From NCBI RefSeq assembly GCF_000424185.1, contig NZ_AUJK01000007.1:62001-126000 (forward strand): a DNA stretch of 64,000 nt. The letters are read 5' to 3'. Within the stretch, counting starts at the first letter, position 1, and every line of letters begins with the position of its first letter. The notes under the pieces are model-generated. The model was not told the origin of the DNA and ran no database searches. It saw nothing but the letters and a program-made list of their open reading frames with translations. Positions 55,415 through 63,710 of this stretch are shown here, piece by piece. Source of the DNA: Prevotella sp. AGR2160. Lineage in GTDB: Bacteria; Bacteroidota; Bacteroidia; Bacteroidales; Bacteroidaceae. The translations under genes and the position numbers were made by a program.

Positions 55415-57742
55415 ATGAAAAAAATTATTCTTATACTCTCTCTGATGATAACCTTATGGTTCTCACCGTTCCAAATCTTCGCACAGCCATCTCTCGTTCG
55501 TGTCCAGAATGGACACTTCGAACGGGGAGGAAAGCCCTACTATTTTGTCGGTACCAACATGTGGTATGGCGCCATCCTCGGTAGTGAGGGGCGGGGCGGT
55601 GACCGTGCCCGTCTGTGTCGGGAACTAGACCTGCTGAAACACAATGGTATCAATAACCTGCGCATCCTTGTCGGTGCCGACGGCCGTGAGGGCATCCGCA
55701 CAAAAGTGGAGCCCTCACTGCAGTTAGCACCGGGAGTGTATAACGACACCATCCTCGCCGGCCTAGACTATCTCCTCGCTGAGATGGGCAAGCGTGACAT
55801 GGTTGCCGTGCTCTATCTCAACAACTCCTGGGAATGGAGCGGCGGCTACGGCTATTATCTCGAACAGGCAGGCTGTGGGCCGGTACCACAGACGGATGTC
55901 GACGGTTATCCGAAATTCATGGAATATGTCTCACAGTTTGCTACGAATGAAAAAGCGCAGCAGCTCTTCTTCGACCATGTCCGTTTCATCCTCTCCCGTA
56001 CGAACCGTTATACCGGCCGTCCCTATAAGGATGATCCCGCCATCATGAGCTGGCAGATCGGCAACGAGCCACGGGCTTTCAAGAAAGAGGCACTGCCCGC
56101 TTTCGCCACATGGCTTGCCAAAGCCTCCGCGCTCATCCGCAGCCTTGATCCGAACCACCTCATCTCCGTTGGTAGCGAGGGCGCCTGGGGCTGCGAGGGC
56201 TCCTATGACACGTGGGAGAAGATCTGTAGTGACAAGAACATCGATTACTGTAATATTCATCTCTGGCCTTACAACTGGGGCTGGGCGCGTAAGGACCATC
56301 TCTCCGACGATATCGACCGGAGCTGCCGGAATACGAAAGACTATATCGACAAACATCTCACCATCTGCGAGCGTCTCCATAAGCCCCTCGTCATGGAAGA
56401 GTTCGGTTATCCCCGTGACAACTTCACCTATACGCCGGGCTCACCGACGACAGCCCGTGACACCTATTATAAATATGTGTTCTCCCTCGTGGCCGACAAT
56501 GCCCGCCACGGCGGCTACTTCGCCGGTTGTAACTTCTGGGCCTGGGGCGGCTTCGCCAAGCCGCGCCATGAACAGTGGCAACGTGGTGATGACTATTGCG
56601 GTGACCCCAGTCAGGAAGCGCAGGGACTGAACAGTGTCTTCGCCGTTGACAGTACAACCCTTGCCATCGTCAAAGAGGAAGTGAAGAACTTCGCACAGAT
56701 CGGTAACGAACCCACACAGCCCACGATGGCACCCTTCAAACGTCAGGCCCTCCGCGCCACAACCCCCCGGGCGCTGCGTAACGTCCTCGCCTCCCGCAGC
56801 CGTCAGGGCATCATGATCGGCCATCAGGACGACCCCTTCTATGGTACGACATGGAAATTTGAAGAGGGCCGCAGTGACATGCTTGAGGCCGTCGGCGTAC
56901 GACCCCTTGTCCTCGGCTGTGAGCTCGGCGGTCTGGAACTCGGCTGGGATCATAACATCGACGGTGTCCCCTTTACCACGATGTTTAAAGAGATCCAGCG
57001 TCAGGTGGCCCGCGGTGGCATCGTCACCCTCTCGTGGCATCCCCATAACCCCGTCACCGGCGGCGACGCGTGGGACGCCAAAGGCAATGCCGTCACGGCT
57101 ATCCTCCCCGGCGGTGCCCAGAATAAGAAGTTCAAGGAGTGGCTCGGTACCGTGGCCAACTTCCTGAAGAGTCTGAAGACGGCCCAGGGACAGACCATCC
57201 CCGTCATCTTCCGCCCCTGGCATGAGATGAACGGTGGCTGGTTCTGGTGGGGAAAGACCGACTGCACACCGAGTGAATACAAACAGCTCTTCCAGTATAC
57301 GGTCAACACGTTCGCCGAGCTCGGTGTCCGCAACCTCCTCTACTGTTACTCTCCGAATGTCGCCGATCAGGATGAGACGGTGGAGAACTATATGAAATAC
57401 TATCCCGGTGACGAGTATGTCTCCATGCTCGGCACGGATATCTATGCCTGGAGTCCCGAGAAATATGTCCATCAGGTGAAGACGACCCTTGATGTTGTGA
57501 AGAAGGTCGCGCAGCAGCACCATAAACTGATGTGCTTCTCGGAGACGGGCTATCAGAACACGCCGAAGGCCAACTGGTTCTATGACAGTCTGTGGACGAC
57601 GATCCGCAACTATCCCCTCTCCTATGTCCTGCTGTGGCGTAACGCGTGGGACAAGCCGAAGGAGAACTTCGGTCCCGTCCCCGGCTCTGCCGCCGCCGAG
57701 AACTTCAAGAAGATCCTTGCCGACAAGCGCTGCCTGAAGTAG
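55415..57742 (+). CDS. Two-domain beta-mannanase: GH5 plus GH26
   Basis: Exported enzyme for beta-mannan. A signal peptide (to about IFAQP) is followed by a GH5 mannanase domain, about residues 25-420 (YYFVGTNMWYGAILGS; acid/base Glu218 in WQIGNEPR; nucleophile Glu329 in VMEEFGYP). A GH26 domain covers about 440-775 (GIMIGHQDDPFYGTTW; acid/base Glu604 in PWHEMNGGWFWWG; nucleophile Glu710 in CFSETGYQ). Both catalytic pairs are intact, so both modules should be active. 775 aa with almost no linker. No SusC/SusD genes are adjacent. The stop TAG is the first codon of a paired family B palindrome. Confidence 0.95.
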   Translation: MKKIILILSLMITLWFSPFQIFAQPSLVRVQNGHFERGGKPYYFVGTNMWYGAILGSEGRGGDRARLCRELDLLKHNGINNLRILVGADGREGIRTKVEPSLQLAPGVYNDTILAGLDYLLAEMGKRDMVAVLYLNNSWEWSGGYGYYLEQAGCGPVPQTDVDGYPKFMEYVSQFATNEKAQQLFFDHVRFILSRTNRYTGRPYKDDPAIMSWQIGNEPRAFKKEALPAFATWLAKASALIRSLDPNHLISVGSEGAWGCEGSYDTWEKICSDKNIDYCNIHLWPYNWGWARKDHLSDDIDRSCRNTKDYIDKHLTICERLHKPLVMEEFGYPRDNFTYTPGSPTTARDTYYKYVFSLVADNARHGGYFAGCNFWAWGGFAKPRHEQWQRGDDYCGDPSQEAQGLNSVFAVDSTTLAIVKEEVKNFAQIGNEPTQPTMAPFKRQALRATTPRALRNVLASRSRQGIMIGHQDDPFYGTTWKFEEGRSDMLEAVGVRPLVLGCELGGLELGWDHNIDGVPFTTMFKEIQRQVARGGIVTLSWHPHNPVTGGDAWDAKGNAVTAILPGGAQNKKFKEWLGTVANFLKSLKTAQGQTIPVIFRPWHEMNGGWFWWGKTDCTPSEYKQLFQYTVNTFAELGVRNLLYCYSPNVADQDETVENYMKYYPGDEYVSMLGTDIYAWSPEKYVHQVKTTLDVVKKVAQQHHKLMCFSETGYQNTPKANWFYDSLWTTIRNYPLSYVLLWRNAWDKPKENFGPVPGSAAAENFKKILADKRCLK

Positions 57743-57806
57743 GGACATGATTCATCATATTCCGCCGCAAACGGGAAATGGCGGAACATGATCAATCATG
57801 TCCCTA
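57740..57806. repeat. Head-to-head pair of family B palindromes
   Basis: Copy 1 (57740-57766) begins with the mannanase stop TAG (TAGGGACATGAT...). Copy 2 (57780-57806) is inverted (GGCGGAACATGAT ... CCCTA), so the pair forms one larger inverted repeat around a 13-base centre. Confidence 0.85.
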
Positions 57807-58205
57807 CTGACTGTTTTTTGACACTTTTTTTATTGCGTTTCAACTTCAATTCTAGCGCAGAATTTTCCAAAAAACGACGATTATCCTGAAAAACACGAAA
57901 GAAAATTTAGTAAACATCGTGTTTACAAAATTATCTACGAAAGATACGAGGCTAAATACCATGTTTACGACCCCAAAACAACGATCAAAAATTGCATAAT
58001 CATTAAGTTTTGTCCCCTATATACTGATTTTATGCGATTATTTATGCATAATAATAAGTTCAGAAAGCCACACAAAATGTTATCTCGTTGATTTTCAATA
58101 AGATGTAAAACTCTTTCATTTTTCGCGAATTTGCGACCAATTGTCCACTTGATGATTTCCGTGCCGAAAATAAACATATACTTAGGGCAAAAAAGTGTCA
58201 GTCAG
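57807..58205. repeat. AT-rich segment bounded by inverted CTGACTG...ACACTTTTTT ends
   Basis: The right end, 58189-58205, reads CTGACTGACACTTTTTT on the minus strand. The left end, 57807-57830, has the same bases with a 7-base insertion (TTTTTTG). The roughly 380 bp between are far more AT-rich than neighbouring genes and contain GTAAACATCGTGTTTAC (57910-57926), also a palindrome. No ORF worth keeping; a 70-aa minus frame (57965-58177) looks like chance. Possible miniature mobile element or remnant. Confidence 0.5.
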
Positions 58206-58274
58206 GCTCTGACTACCTCCGTATGGTGCGCGGATAACTCCTAACTCCTATCTCCTAACTACTAACTAAAAAAA

Positions 58275-58352
58275 AGCATTGGCAATCTCACGACTCCCAA
58301 TGCTGAAAAACCTTAATAATCTAATACCATGAAAAACACGTTACAAATATAA
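58275..58352 (+). other. Hairpin plus seven-codon mini-ORF: possible leader/attenuator
   Basis: Stem AGCATTGG / CCAATGCT (58275-58282, 58297-58304) is followed by an A-run, then ATG AAA AAC ACG TTA CAA ATA TAA (58329-58352; MKNTLQI). The stretch 58353-58492 up to the small ORF at 58493 has no other recognisable feature. Upstream, 58230-58266 has CTCCTAACT-type short tandem repeats. Confidence 0.4.
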
Positions 58353-58492
58353 GAAAAAAGACGGAGGTGCAACCTTTGAGAAGAACAAAAATTTCAAACA
58401 GTATGTATTTTCTTGATCTAGATCAATTTTTCGCAGATTCTCACAATAATCACAAACCGGAATCGTTATCCTTACACAAATTGAAAACGCCT

Positions 58493-58630
58493 ATGAAAAT
58501 TTTTACCCCAGTAAGAAAAATGGTACCGTCAGGTCCCAGTGAACAGACCCTACTGCTGATCAGACAATTCGCTCGGTTGTACCGCCCCTATGACCAGGCA
58601 GGACAACCCTCAAACCTCTATCTCAATTAG
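58493..58630 (+). CDS. Small protein of unknown function (45 aa)
   Basis: MKIFTPVRKMVPSGPSEQTL... through LIRQFARLYRPYDQ. Basic, no signal peptide or membrane helix. The PSxQTLxxIRQFARxYRP wording resembles short hypothetical proteins I have seen annotated in Bacteroidales, but I cannot name a family. Start placed at the internal Met because the upstream part of the frame (from 58367) is AT-rich and has no coding look. It is 40 bases before rpe and probably in the same transcript, downstream of the hairpin/mini-ORF leader. Confidence 0.5.
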   Translation: MKIFTPVRKMVPSGPSEQTLLLIRQFARLYRPYDQAGQPSNLYLN

Positions 58631-58670
58631 AAAAACGCGAAAATAAAAGAAAGAAAGGACAATCATAGAA

Positions 58671-59327
58671 ATGAAAACACTCGTTTCACCTTCCCTGCTC
58701 AGTGCCAACTTCCTGGACCTGCGGCAGGAGATCGACATGATTAATGACAGTCAGGCCGACTGGCTGCACATGGATATCATGGACGGCTCTTACGTGCCGA
58801 ATATCTCGTTCGGCTTCCCCGTCCTCAACGCCGTCGGCGCCTACTGCAAAAAGCCTCTCGACGTCCATTACATGATCGAGCACCCCGAACGCTATATCCA
58901 GCATACCGCTGATGCCGGCGCGATGCTGATGACCGTTCATCAGGAGACCTGTCCGCACTTGCACCGCACACTTCAGCAGATCCATGCCGCAGGTATGAAA
59001 GCCGGTGTGGCCCTGAACCCATCGACGCCGCTCTGTATGATAGAGGACGTGCTGACGGACCTCGACTTGGTGCTCATCATGAGTGTCAACCCCGGCTTCG
59101 GTGGACAGAAATTCATTGAGCACACCATCGACAAGGTACAACGGTTGAGGAAGATGCTCGATGCTGCCCACAGCCATGCCCTCATCGAGGTTGACGGTGG
59201 CGTACAGGCCGAGACCGCGCCGCGCCTCGTCAAGGCCGGCGTCAACGTCCTCGTCTCCGGCTCCTACGTCTTCAAGAGTACGGACCCGAAAGGCACCATT
59301 GCGGCACTGAAAGAACTGAAAGGATAG
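58671..59327 (+). CDS. rpe: Ribulose-phosphate 3-epimerase
   Basis: Interconverts ribulose-5-phosphate and xylulose-5-phosphate in the pentose phosphate pathway. Ribulose-phosphate-binding barrel with the family signatures LHMDIMDGSYVPNISFGFPV (metal His/Asp), PLDVHYMIEHPERYI, MSVNPGFGGQKFIEH and EVDGGVQAETAP, and the phosphate-binding end LVSGSYVFKS. 218 aa. Follows the 45-aa ORF; the stop TAG runs into a family E/A-like repeat. Its product also feeds the Kdo precursor ribulose-5-phosphate pool used by kdsD. Confidence 0.97.
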   Translation: MKTLVSPSLLSANFLDLRQEIDMINDSQADWLHMDIMDGSYVPNISFGFPVLNAVGAYCKKPLDVHYMIEHPERYIQHTADAGAMLMTVHQETCPHLHRTLQQIHAAGMKAGVALNPSTPLCMIEDVLTDLDLVLIMSVNPGFGGQKFIEHTIDKVQRLRKMLDAAHSHALIEVDGGVQAETAPRLVKAGVNVLVSGSYVFKSTDPKGTIAALKELKG

Positions 59328-59330
59328 ATC

Positions 59331-59430
59331 CGCTTGATAAGGCCTGCCGTTGGGTGCTTGCGCTTTGCAAGCGCAAAGAAGCGCAAATGCCCAACCTCCG
59401 ACCTAAAAGTCGGCGGCCCTTGCAAGGGTG
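59331..59430. repeat. Family E structured repeat with A-like outer arms
   Basis: Starts ATCCGCTTGATAAGG just after the rpe stop. It contains GGCCTGCCGT and the E core GTGCTTGCGCTTTGCAAGCG, flanked by GTTGGG/CCCAAC, then hairpin CCGACCTAAAAGTCGG and GGCGGCCCTTGCAAGGG. A multi-hairpin element between convergent rpe and the sigma gene. Confidence 0.75.
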
Positions 59431-59433
59431 TCG

Positions 59434-60024
59434 TTATAATTCCAACGTGATACCGTTCTTCTTCGCCATCCGGCGGAGATTGAGGATGGCATAGCGCATA
59501 CGGCCGAGGGAGGTATTGATACTGACATTCGTAGCATCCGCGATCTCCTTAAAACTCATCTCCTGATAGAAGCGCATATAGACTACCTCCCGCTGCGACG
59601 GCGGCAGGAGAAACATCATCCGCTTCACGTCAGCAAGTACCTGCTCCTTGACGAGCTCATGCTCACGGTTCCGCTCGGTATTCACGCCAGCAAGCCGGGA
59701 CAGATCATTATCATTCTCCTGTTCAACGATCTTACTGGCCCGCAAACGACGATACCAATCCATGACAACATTATGGGCCACACGCAGACACCAACCGGAG
59801 AACGTACCGGTAGGCTGATAATGACGTTGCCGCATTTTCACGATAATGCGTACGAAGGTCTCCTGAAAGAGATCTTCTGCCTTGTCCCTGTCATGGACAA
59901 CAAAAAGTATGTAGGCATAAACCTTCTCCTGATGACGCTCGAGGAGAATGTCGAAAGCCTGGTCGTTGCCCTCTACATATCGCATGGCCAACGCTTCGTC
60001 AGTCATTTCTTCGAGAATTTCCAT
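59434..60024 (-). CDS. ECF-type RNA polymerase sigma factor
   Basis: 196 aa. Region 2 is seen in AFDILLERHQEKVYAYILFV and DKAEDLFQETFVRIIVKM, and FSGWCLRVAHNVVMDWYRR. Region 4 is LPPSQREVVYMRFYQEMSFKEIADATNVSINTSLGRM. No regions 1 or 3, so it belongs to the extracytoplasmic-function group. No anti-sigma (FecR-like) gene is adjacent, so it is not one of the TonB-linked sigma/anti-sigma pairs; it is more like the free-standing Bacteroidetes sigma factors. Its own promoter box is at 60115, leader about 85 bases. Confidence 0.93.
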   Translation of the reverse strand: MEILEEMTDEALAMRYVEGNDQAFDILLERHQEKVYAYILFVVHDRDKAEDLFQETFVRIIVKMRQRHYQPTGTFSGWCLRVAHNVVMDWYRRLRASKIVEQENDNDLSRLAGVNTERNREHELVKEQVLADVKRMMFLLPPSQREVVYMRFYQEMSFKEIADATNVSINTSLGRMRYAILNLRRMAKKNGITLEL

Positions 60025-60114
60025 TTTCTAATCATTTTGTTTCTTGAAGTAAATGTTTTATCCGATAGGCTTTCTTATTTACGTTTATTGTATCAAATTT
60101 GTTAAATAATGCTA

Positions 60115-60122
60115 CAAAGGTA
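60115..60122 (-). promoter_or_regulatory. -7 promoter box of the sigma factor gene
   Basis: Minus-strand TACCTTTG fits TAnnTTTG. Confidence 0.6.
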
Positions 60123-60185
60123 ATGTTTTTCTTGGAAACGAACAAATTTTTCATGGAAAAAATTTAGATTTAACAAGGAAAACAA

Positions 60186-60215
60186 CATCGGGACATGAAT
60201 ATTCATGTCCCGATG
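60186..60215. repeat. Family B-like perfect 30-bp palindrome
   Basis: CATCGGGACATGAAT and its exact reverse complement. Lies 5 bases beyond the GH28 stop, between it and the sigma factor promoter. Confidence 0.85.
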
Positions 60216-60220
60216 ATGGA

Positions 60221-61591
60221 TTATTTCCCCGGATACTTCACCTCAAAAGTCTTGGAAGGATCAGAGGTATTTGTGATCGTCGTACCGTTGACGAACTTCA
60301 CATTGTCGTAATAAGCCATGAAAGCGCCCTTGCCCGCTGAGACGCGGACATTGTCGAGCGTCACATTCTTCACCGGACTCTCGGGCAAGCCATAGATAAA
60401 GATCGGGAAGCCATTCTTCTTGCTCTTCGTATACTTCGTGCCGACGGAGAGAACATTCTGGATCAGGATGTCATGGAACCGCGGCGTCTTCTCATCCAGA
60501 GGCGCTGTCTCAGCCTCTTCCGGCAACGGCTTCTTGCTCTTGTCATACCAGCACTCGATATACACGGGATTGCGGACGCCCGTCATCGTGCAGTTGCGCA
60601 TGGTGATATTGTACACGTCGCCACTGCGGCCTCGCTGACTCTTCAGGCGGAAGCCACTGTCCGTTCCTTTGAAGGTGATGTTCTCCCACAGCACATCATG
60701 GACATTGACGGTATAACTGCCGATGGAAGCGCCATGGCCTTCACCAAACTGGCAGTTCCACACATGGACGTACTGGCCGTTGGAGTCGACGACGACATTA
60801 TCATCACCATTACTGATGTCACAGTTGTAGACATTCACGCGCGGCGCCCAAATGGGGATGCCATCGGTGTTATGAGATGCGCCGGTCTTCAGATAAGACG
60901 ACGGCTCACGGATAATGATGTCATGGACGGTACCGTCACTGCCCTTTCCGCCACTGCCGATAGTGAGGTTCACGCCGGGAGAGTTCTGCAGTGTGAGATT
61001 ACGCACGAGGAAACGGCTGCCATCATCGAAACGAATCAGCGGGGCACGCGACGGGCCTTTCTCCTTCACGGCACGGGCACTGTCGACAGCTGCCCACCAG
61101 GCAGCGCCTTGTCCGTCAATGACAGAACAGTTCTTATCCTCACCTTCAATGATCAGGTCCGTGGCATTCTTTTGTCCACTAAGGAAATAGTTCTTGTTGG
61201 CATTACCTTTCTCGTCTACAGGATACTGTCCCATCGGCAGAAGTTTCAGCATGGCACCCTTGGCGAGATGGAGCACGGTATGCGATTTCATACGGATCGG
61301 TCCGCAGAGCCATGTGCCGGCAGGCACGACGACCATGCCTCCGCCATCAGGCACAGCGTCAAGGGCGGCCTGAATGGCTTTTGTATTATCGGCGGAAGAT
61401 GTCTTCGCGCCATACGCTGTGATATCAATTGTATTTGCCTTCGTGATGGCAGCGATCTGCGGCAGGGCCACGGCGGGCCATCCTTCGGGCGTGTTCTGTG
61501 CTGCCCGCTCGGCCGTAACATCACTGTCGGCAAGCGCCGGAGCAGCAACCGTCAATGCGAGTATAGCAGAAAAAAATGTTTTGTTCAGCAT
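60221..61591 (-). CDS. GH28 polygalacturonase, short copy
   Basis: Exported pectin hydrolase. A signal peptide (LALTVAAPALA) is followed by SDVTAERAAQNTPEGW, a short segment shared with the next gene. Then comes a right-handed beta-helix beginning FTIDITAYGAK-like IDITAYGAKTSSADNTKAIQ. GH28 active-site motifs: SHNTDGI, SNGDDNVVVDS (GDD for the usual QDD), GEGHGASIGS and FRLKSQRG. 456 aa, one domain only. It follows the longer GH28 gene by 12 bases on the same strand, so the two are an operon and probably a duplication. Confidence 0.94.
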   Translation of the reverse strand: MLNKTFFSAILALTVAAPALADSDVTAERAAQNTPEGWPAVALPQIAAITKANTIDITAYGAKTSSADNTKAIQAALDAVPDGGGMVVVPAGTWLCGPIRMKSHTVLHLAKGAMLKLLPMGQYPVDEKGNANKNYFLSGQKNATDLIIEGEDKNCSVIDGQGAAWWAAVDSARAVKEKGPSRAPLIRFDDGSRFLVRNLTLQNSPGVNLTIGSGGKGSDGTVHDIIIREPSSYLKTGASHNTDGIPIWAPRVNVYNCDISNGDDNVVVDSNGQYVHVWNCQFGEGHGASIGSYTVNVHDVLWENITFKGTDSGFRLKSQRGRSGDVYNITMRNCTMTGVRNPVYIECWYDKSKKPLPEEAETAPLDEKTPRFHDILIQNVLSVGTKYTKSKKNGFPIFIYGLPESPVKNVTLDNVRVSAGKGAFMAYYDNVKFVNGTTITNTSDPSKTFEVKYPGK

Positions 61592-61603
61592 AAAAAGGAA
61601 TGA

Positions 61604-63604
61604 TTATTTGACCATGATTTTCTTTCCTCCCTGAATATATAATCCTGCGGGAAGTCCTTGCCGGCTGGTACCTACCTGACGGCCCTGGAGATCATAAACA
61701 GCAGAAGCCTTGGACAGAGGAAGCGTGACGACCGACTCGATGCCCGTTGCCGTAGACGTATAGAGAATGATGTCGGCAGCAATCTGCTTCGCCTTCACCG
61801 TAAACGTCAGTGATGTCTCTACGGGTGTGGAGAACGGGAACGTATAGTCCACGGCACTCTTGTCCGTGGGGAAGGTATAGACGGTAGGATCCTCCTCCGT
61901 GCCACCCACCTCGGAGATGCCGGCGGCAGCATCGGTATAGTTGTTACGGCCCTTGATCTCCATCTTCGTGATCTTCAGCCCGGAAGGAATAGAGATCGTA
62001 TGCTGCATGGCACTGTACTTGATATAGCCGTCGGAAGTCTTATCGTAGGTTTTGCTCTTCTCGTTCGTGATCGTAAAGCCATTACTGAAGATACCACTGC
62101 CTGCCGTCGTCGAACTCAAGGTAGACGGATCAAGGGTATAGGTTCCTTCATCCGTGACGACAGTAGACGATGAAGTGGCATTGCACTCGTCAGAATACGT
62201 CGTATCGTAGTTCTTCACCCAAATATTCCCACCGGAGACAGTAATCTTACTGTCATTCTTAAAGACGAGGTTGTCGACGAAAGCCGTATAGATACCCTTG
62301 GCGGCACTGATCTGCACGTTATCCAACGTGACATTCTTGATATGGCTCTCGGGACGACCATAGAGGAAGATGGCATAGCCACTGCTCGTATCCGTCGTCT
62401 TGATGTTCTTCAACAAGATACCATTGTAGGTCGGTGTCGTACTGTCGAGCGTACGGGCGTTCTTTTTATCCGTTTCGGGAGTCGTATATTGCTTATCATA
62501 ATAGCAATCCATAGAGAACGGATTGGCGACCTTCGTCATCGTGATATTCGAGAAGGTAAAGTCCTCCTCGCCACCGCCACGGAGCGTACCGTCAGAATTG
62601 ATGCCCGTCTTAAGGCGTACGCCGGCGGCAGTGCCGTTCATGGTGATGTTATCGAAGATAACGTGTTTGACATTCTCCGTAAAACTACCTACGGAAGCGC
62701 CATGACCGGTACCAAACTGGCAGTCCCAGATATGGACATACTGGCCATTGGAATCAATGACGACATTATCGTCGCCATTACTGATATCACAGTTGTAGAT
62801 ATTCACGCGGGAGGACCATACAGGGATGCCATCAGTGTTATGACTTGGATACTTGCCGTTGGCAGGATCGTACTTGATCTCCGATGCCGGCTCACGGATG
62901 ATGACATCATGGATCGTCACGTCCGTGCCACGGCCGCTCTGGCCTACCGTGATATTCGTGCCGGGAGCATTCTGAATCTTCAGGTTACGGACGAGGAAAC
63001 GAGAGCCGTTGTTGAAACGGATAATACCGCCACGCTTGATATAATCGAAAATCGTCTTCGTGGTTTTACTCTTGTCGCGCAACTCCCACCAGTCCTGGCC
63101 CTGACCGTCAATGATGGAAGTGTTCTTGTCCTCTCCCTCAATGATCAGGTCGGTTACAGCCTTCGACTTCGGTGAGATAAAGTCCTGGAGGGTCACCGAT
63201 GATGTGATCGTCCCCGTCGTACCGGGATAGGTACCAAAGGGCAAGAGCTTCAGTGTTGCGCCCGCTGCGAGATGAAGGACGGTCTTCGCCTTCACCGTCA
63301 ACGGACCACAGAGCCACGTGCCGGCAGGAATAACGACCATACCACCGGTAGCGGGGACGGCATTGAGGGCCGCCTGGATCGCCGTGGTGTTGTCGTCCGC
63401 CGTCGTCAATGCGCCATAGTCAGTAATGTTGAAAGTATTGTCAGAAGTAATAGCGGGGATAACGGGCAGTGATACTGCCGTCCATCCCGTCGGCGTGTTC
63501 TGTGCCGCCGTCTCTGCCGTGACGTCACTGTCGGCGAGGGCAGAAATAGGAAATGCCAAGGCTGAAACAACCATGGCATTACAAATCATATATCTTAATT
63601 GCAT
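61604..63604 (-). CDS. GH28 polygalacturonase with C-terminal domain and sorting tail
   Basis: 666 aa. A signal peptide (VVSALAFPISALA) and SDVTAETAAQNTPTGW are followed by a GH28 beta-helix to about residue 450 (SHNTDGIPVW, SNGDDNVVIDS, GTGHGASVGSF, VRLKTG). The next 160 residues form a beta-rich domain of unknown type (IPSGLKITKMEIKGRNNYTD, YTFPFSTPVETSLTFTVKA). The C-terminus VYDLQGRQVGTSRQGLPAGL then YIQGGKKIMVK is a secretion-tail pattern typical of Prevotella exported proteins. It shares its N-terminal segment with the 60221 gene but has about 210 extra residues. Middle gene of the pectin operon. Confidence 0.92.
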   Translation of the reverse strand: MQLRYMICNAMVVSALAFPISALADSDVTAETAAQNTPTGWTAVSLPVIPAITSDNTFNITDYGALTTADDNTTAIQAALNAVPATGGMVVIPAGTWLCGPLTVKAKTVLHLAAGATLKLLPFGTYPGTTGTITSSVTLQDFISPKSKAVTDLIIEGEDKNTSIIDGQGQDWWELRDKSKTTKTIFDYIKRGGIIRFNNGSRFLVRNLKIQNAPGTNITVGQSGRGTDVTIHDVIIREPASEIKYDPANGKYPSHNTDGIPVWSSRVNIYNCDISNGDDNVVIDSNGQYVHIWDCQFGTGHGASVGSFTENVKHVIFDNITMNGTAAGVRLKTGINSDGTLRGGGEEDFTFSNITMTKVANPFSMDCYYDKQYTTPETDKKNARTLDSTTPTYNGILLKNIKTTDTSSGYAIFLYGRPESHIKNVTLDNVQISAAKGIYTAFVDNLVFKNDSKITVSGGNIWVKNYDTTYSDECNATSSSTVVTDEGTYTLDPSTLSSTTAGSGIFSNGFTITNEKSKTYDKTSDGYIKYSAMQHTISIPSGLKITKMEIKGRNNYTDAAAGISEVGGTEEDPTVYTFPTDKSAVDYTFPFSTPVETSLTFTVKAKQIAADIILYTSTATGIESVVTLPLSKASAVYDLQGRQVGTSRQGLPAGLYIQGGKKIMVK

Positions 63605-63668
63605 AAGAAATGAAAATCCTGTATATTAAAATAGTCTTATTGTCAAAAAGGGCGTGCCCCGGTAATTA

Positions 63669-63710
63669 CTCCCCTCCCCTTTCGGGGAGGGGATAGGGGG
63701 TGAGGCTTTA
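63669..63710. repeat. Family D repeat at the stop of the DUF5123-like gene
   Basis: CTCCCCTCCCCTTTCGGGGA and on to GAGGCTTTA. On the minus strand it begins TAAAGCC; that TAA (63710-63708) is the stop codon. Confidence 0.88.

Noticed and set aside
57965..58177. 70-aa minus-strand ORF in the AT-rich block
   Set aside because: No promoter box at the right place, low-complexity composition, and no recognisable motif; stop codons are simply sparse there by chance.
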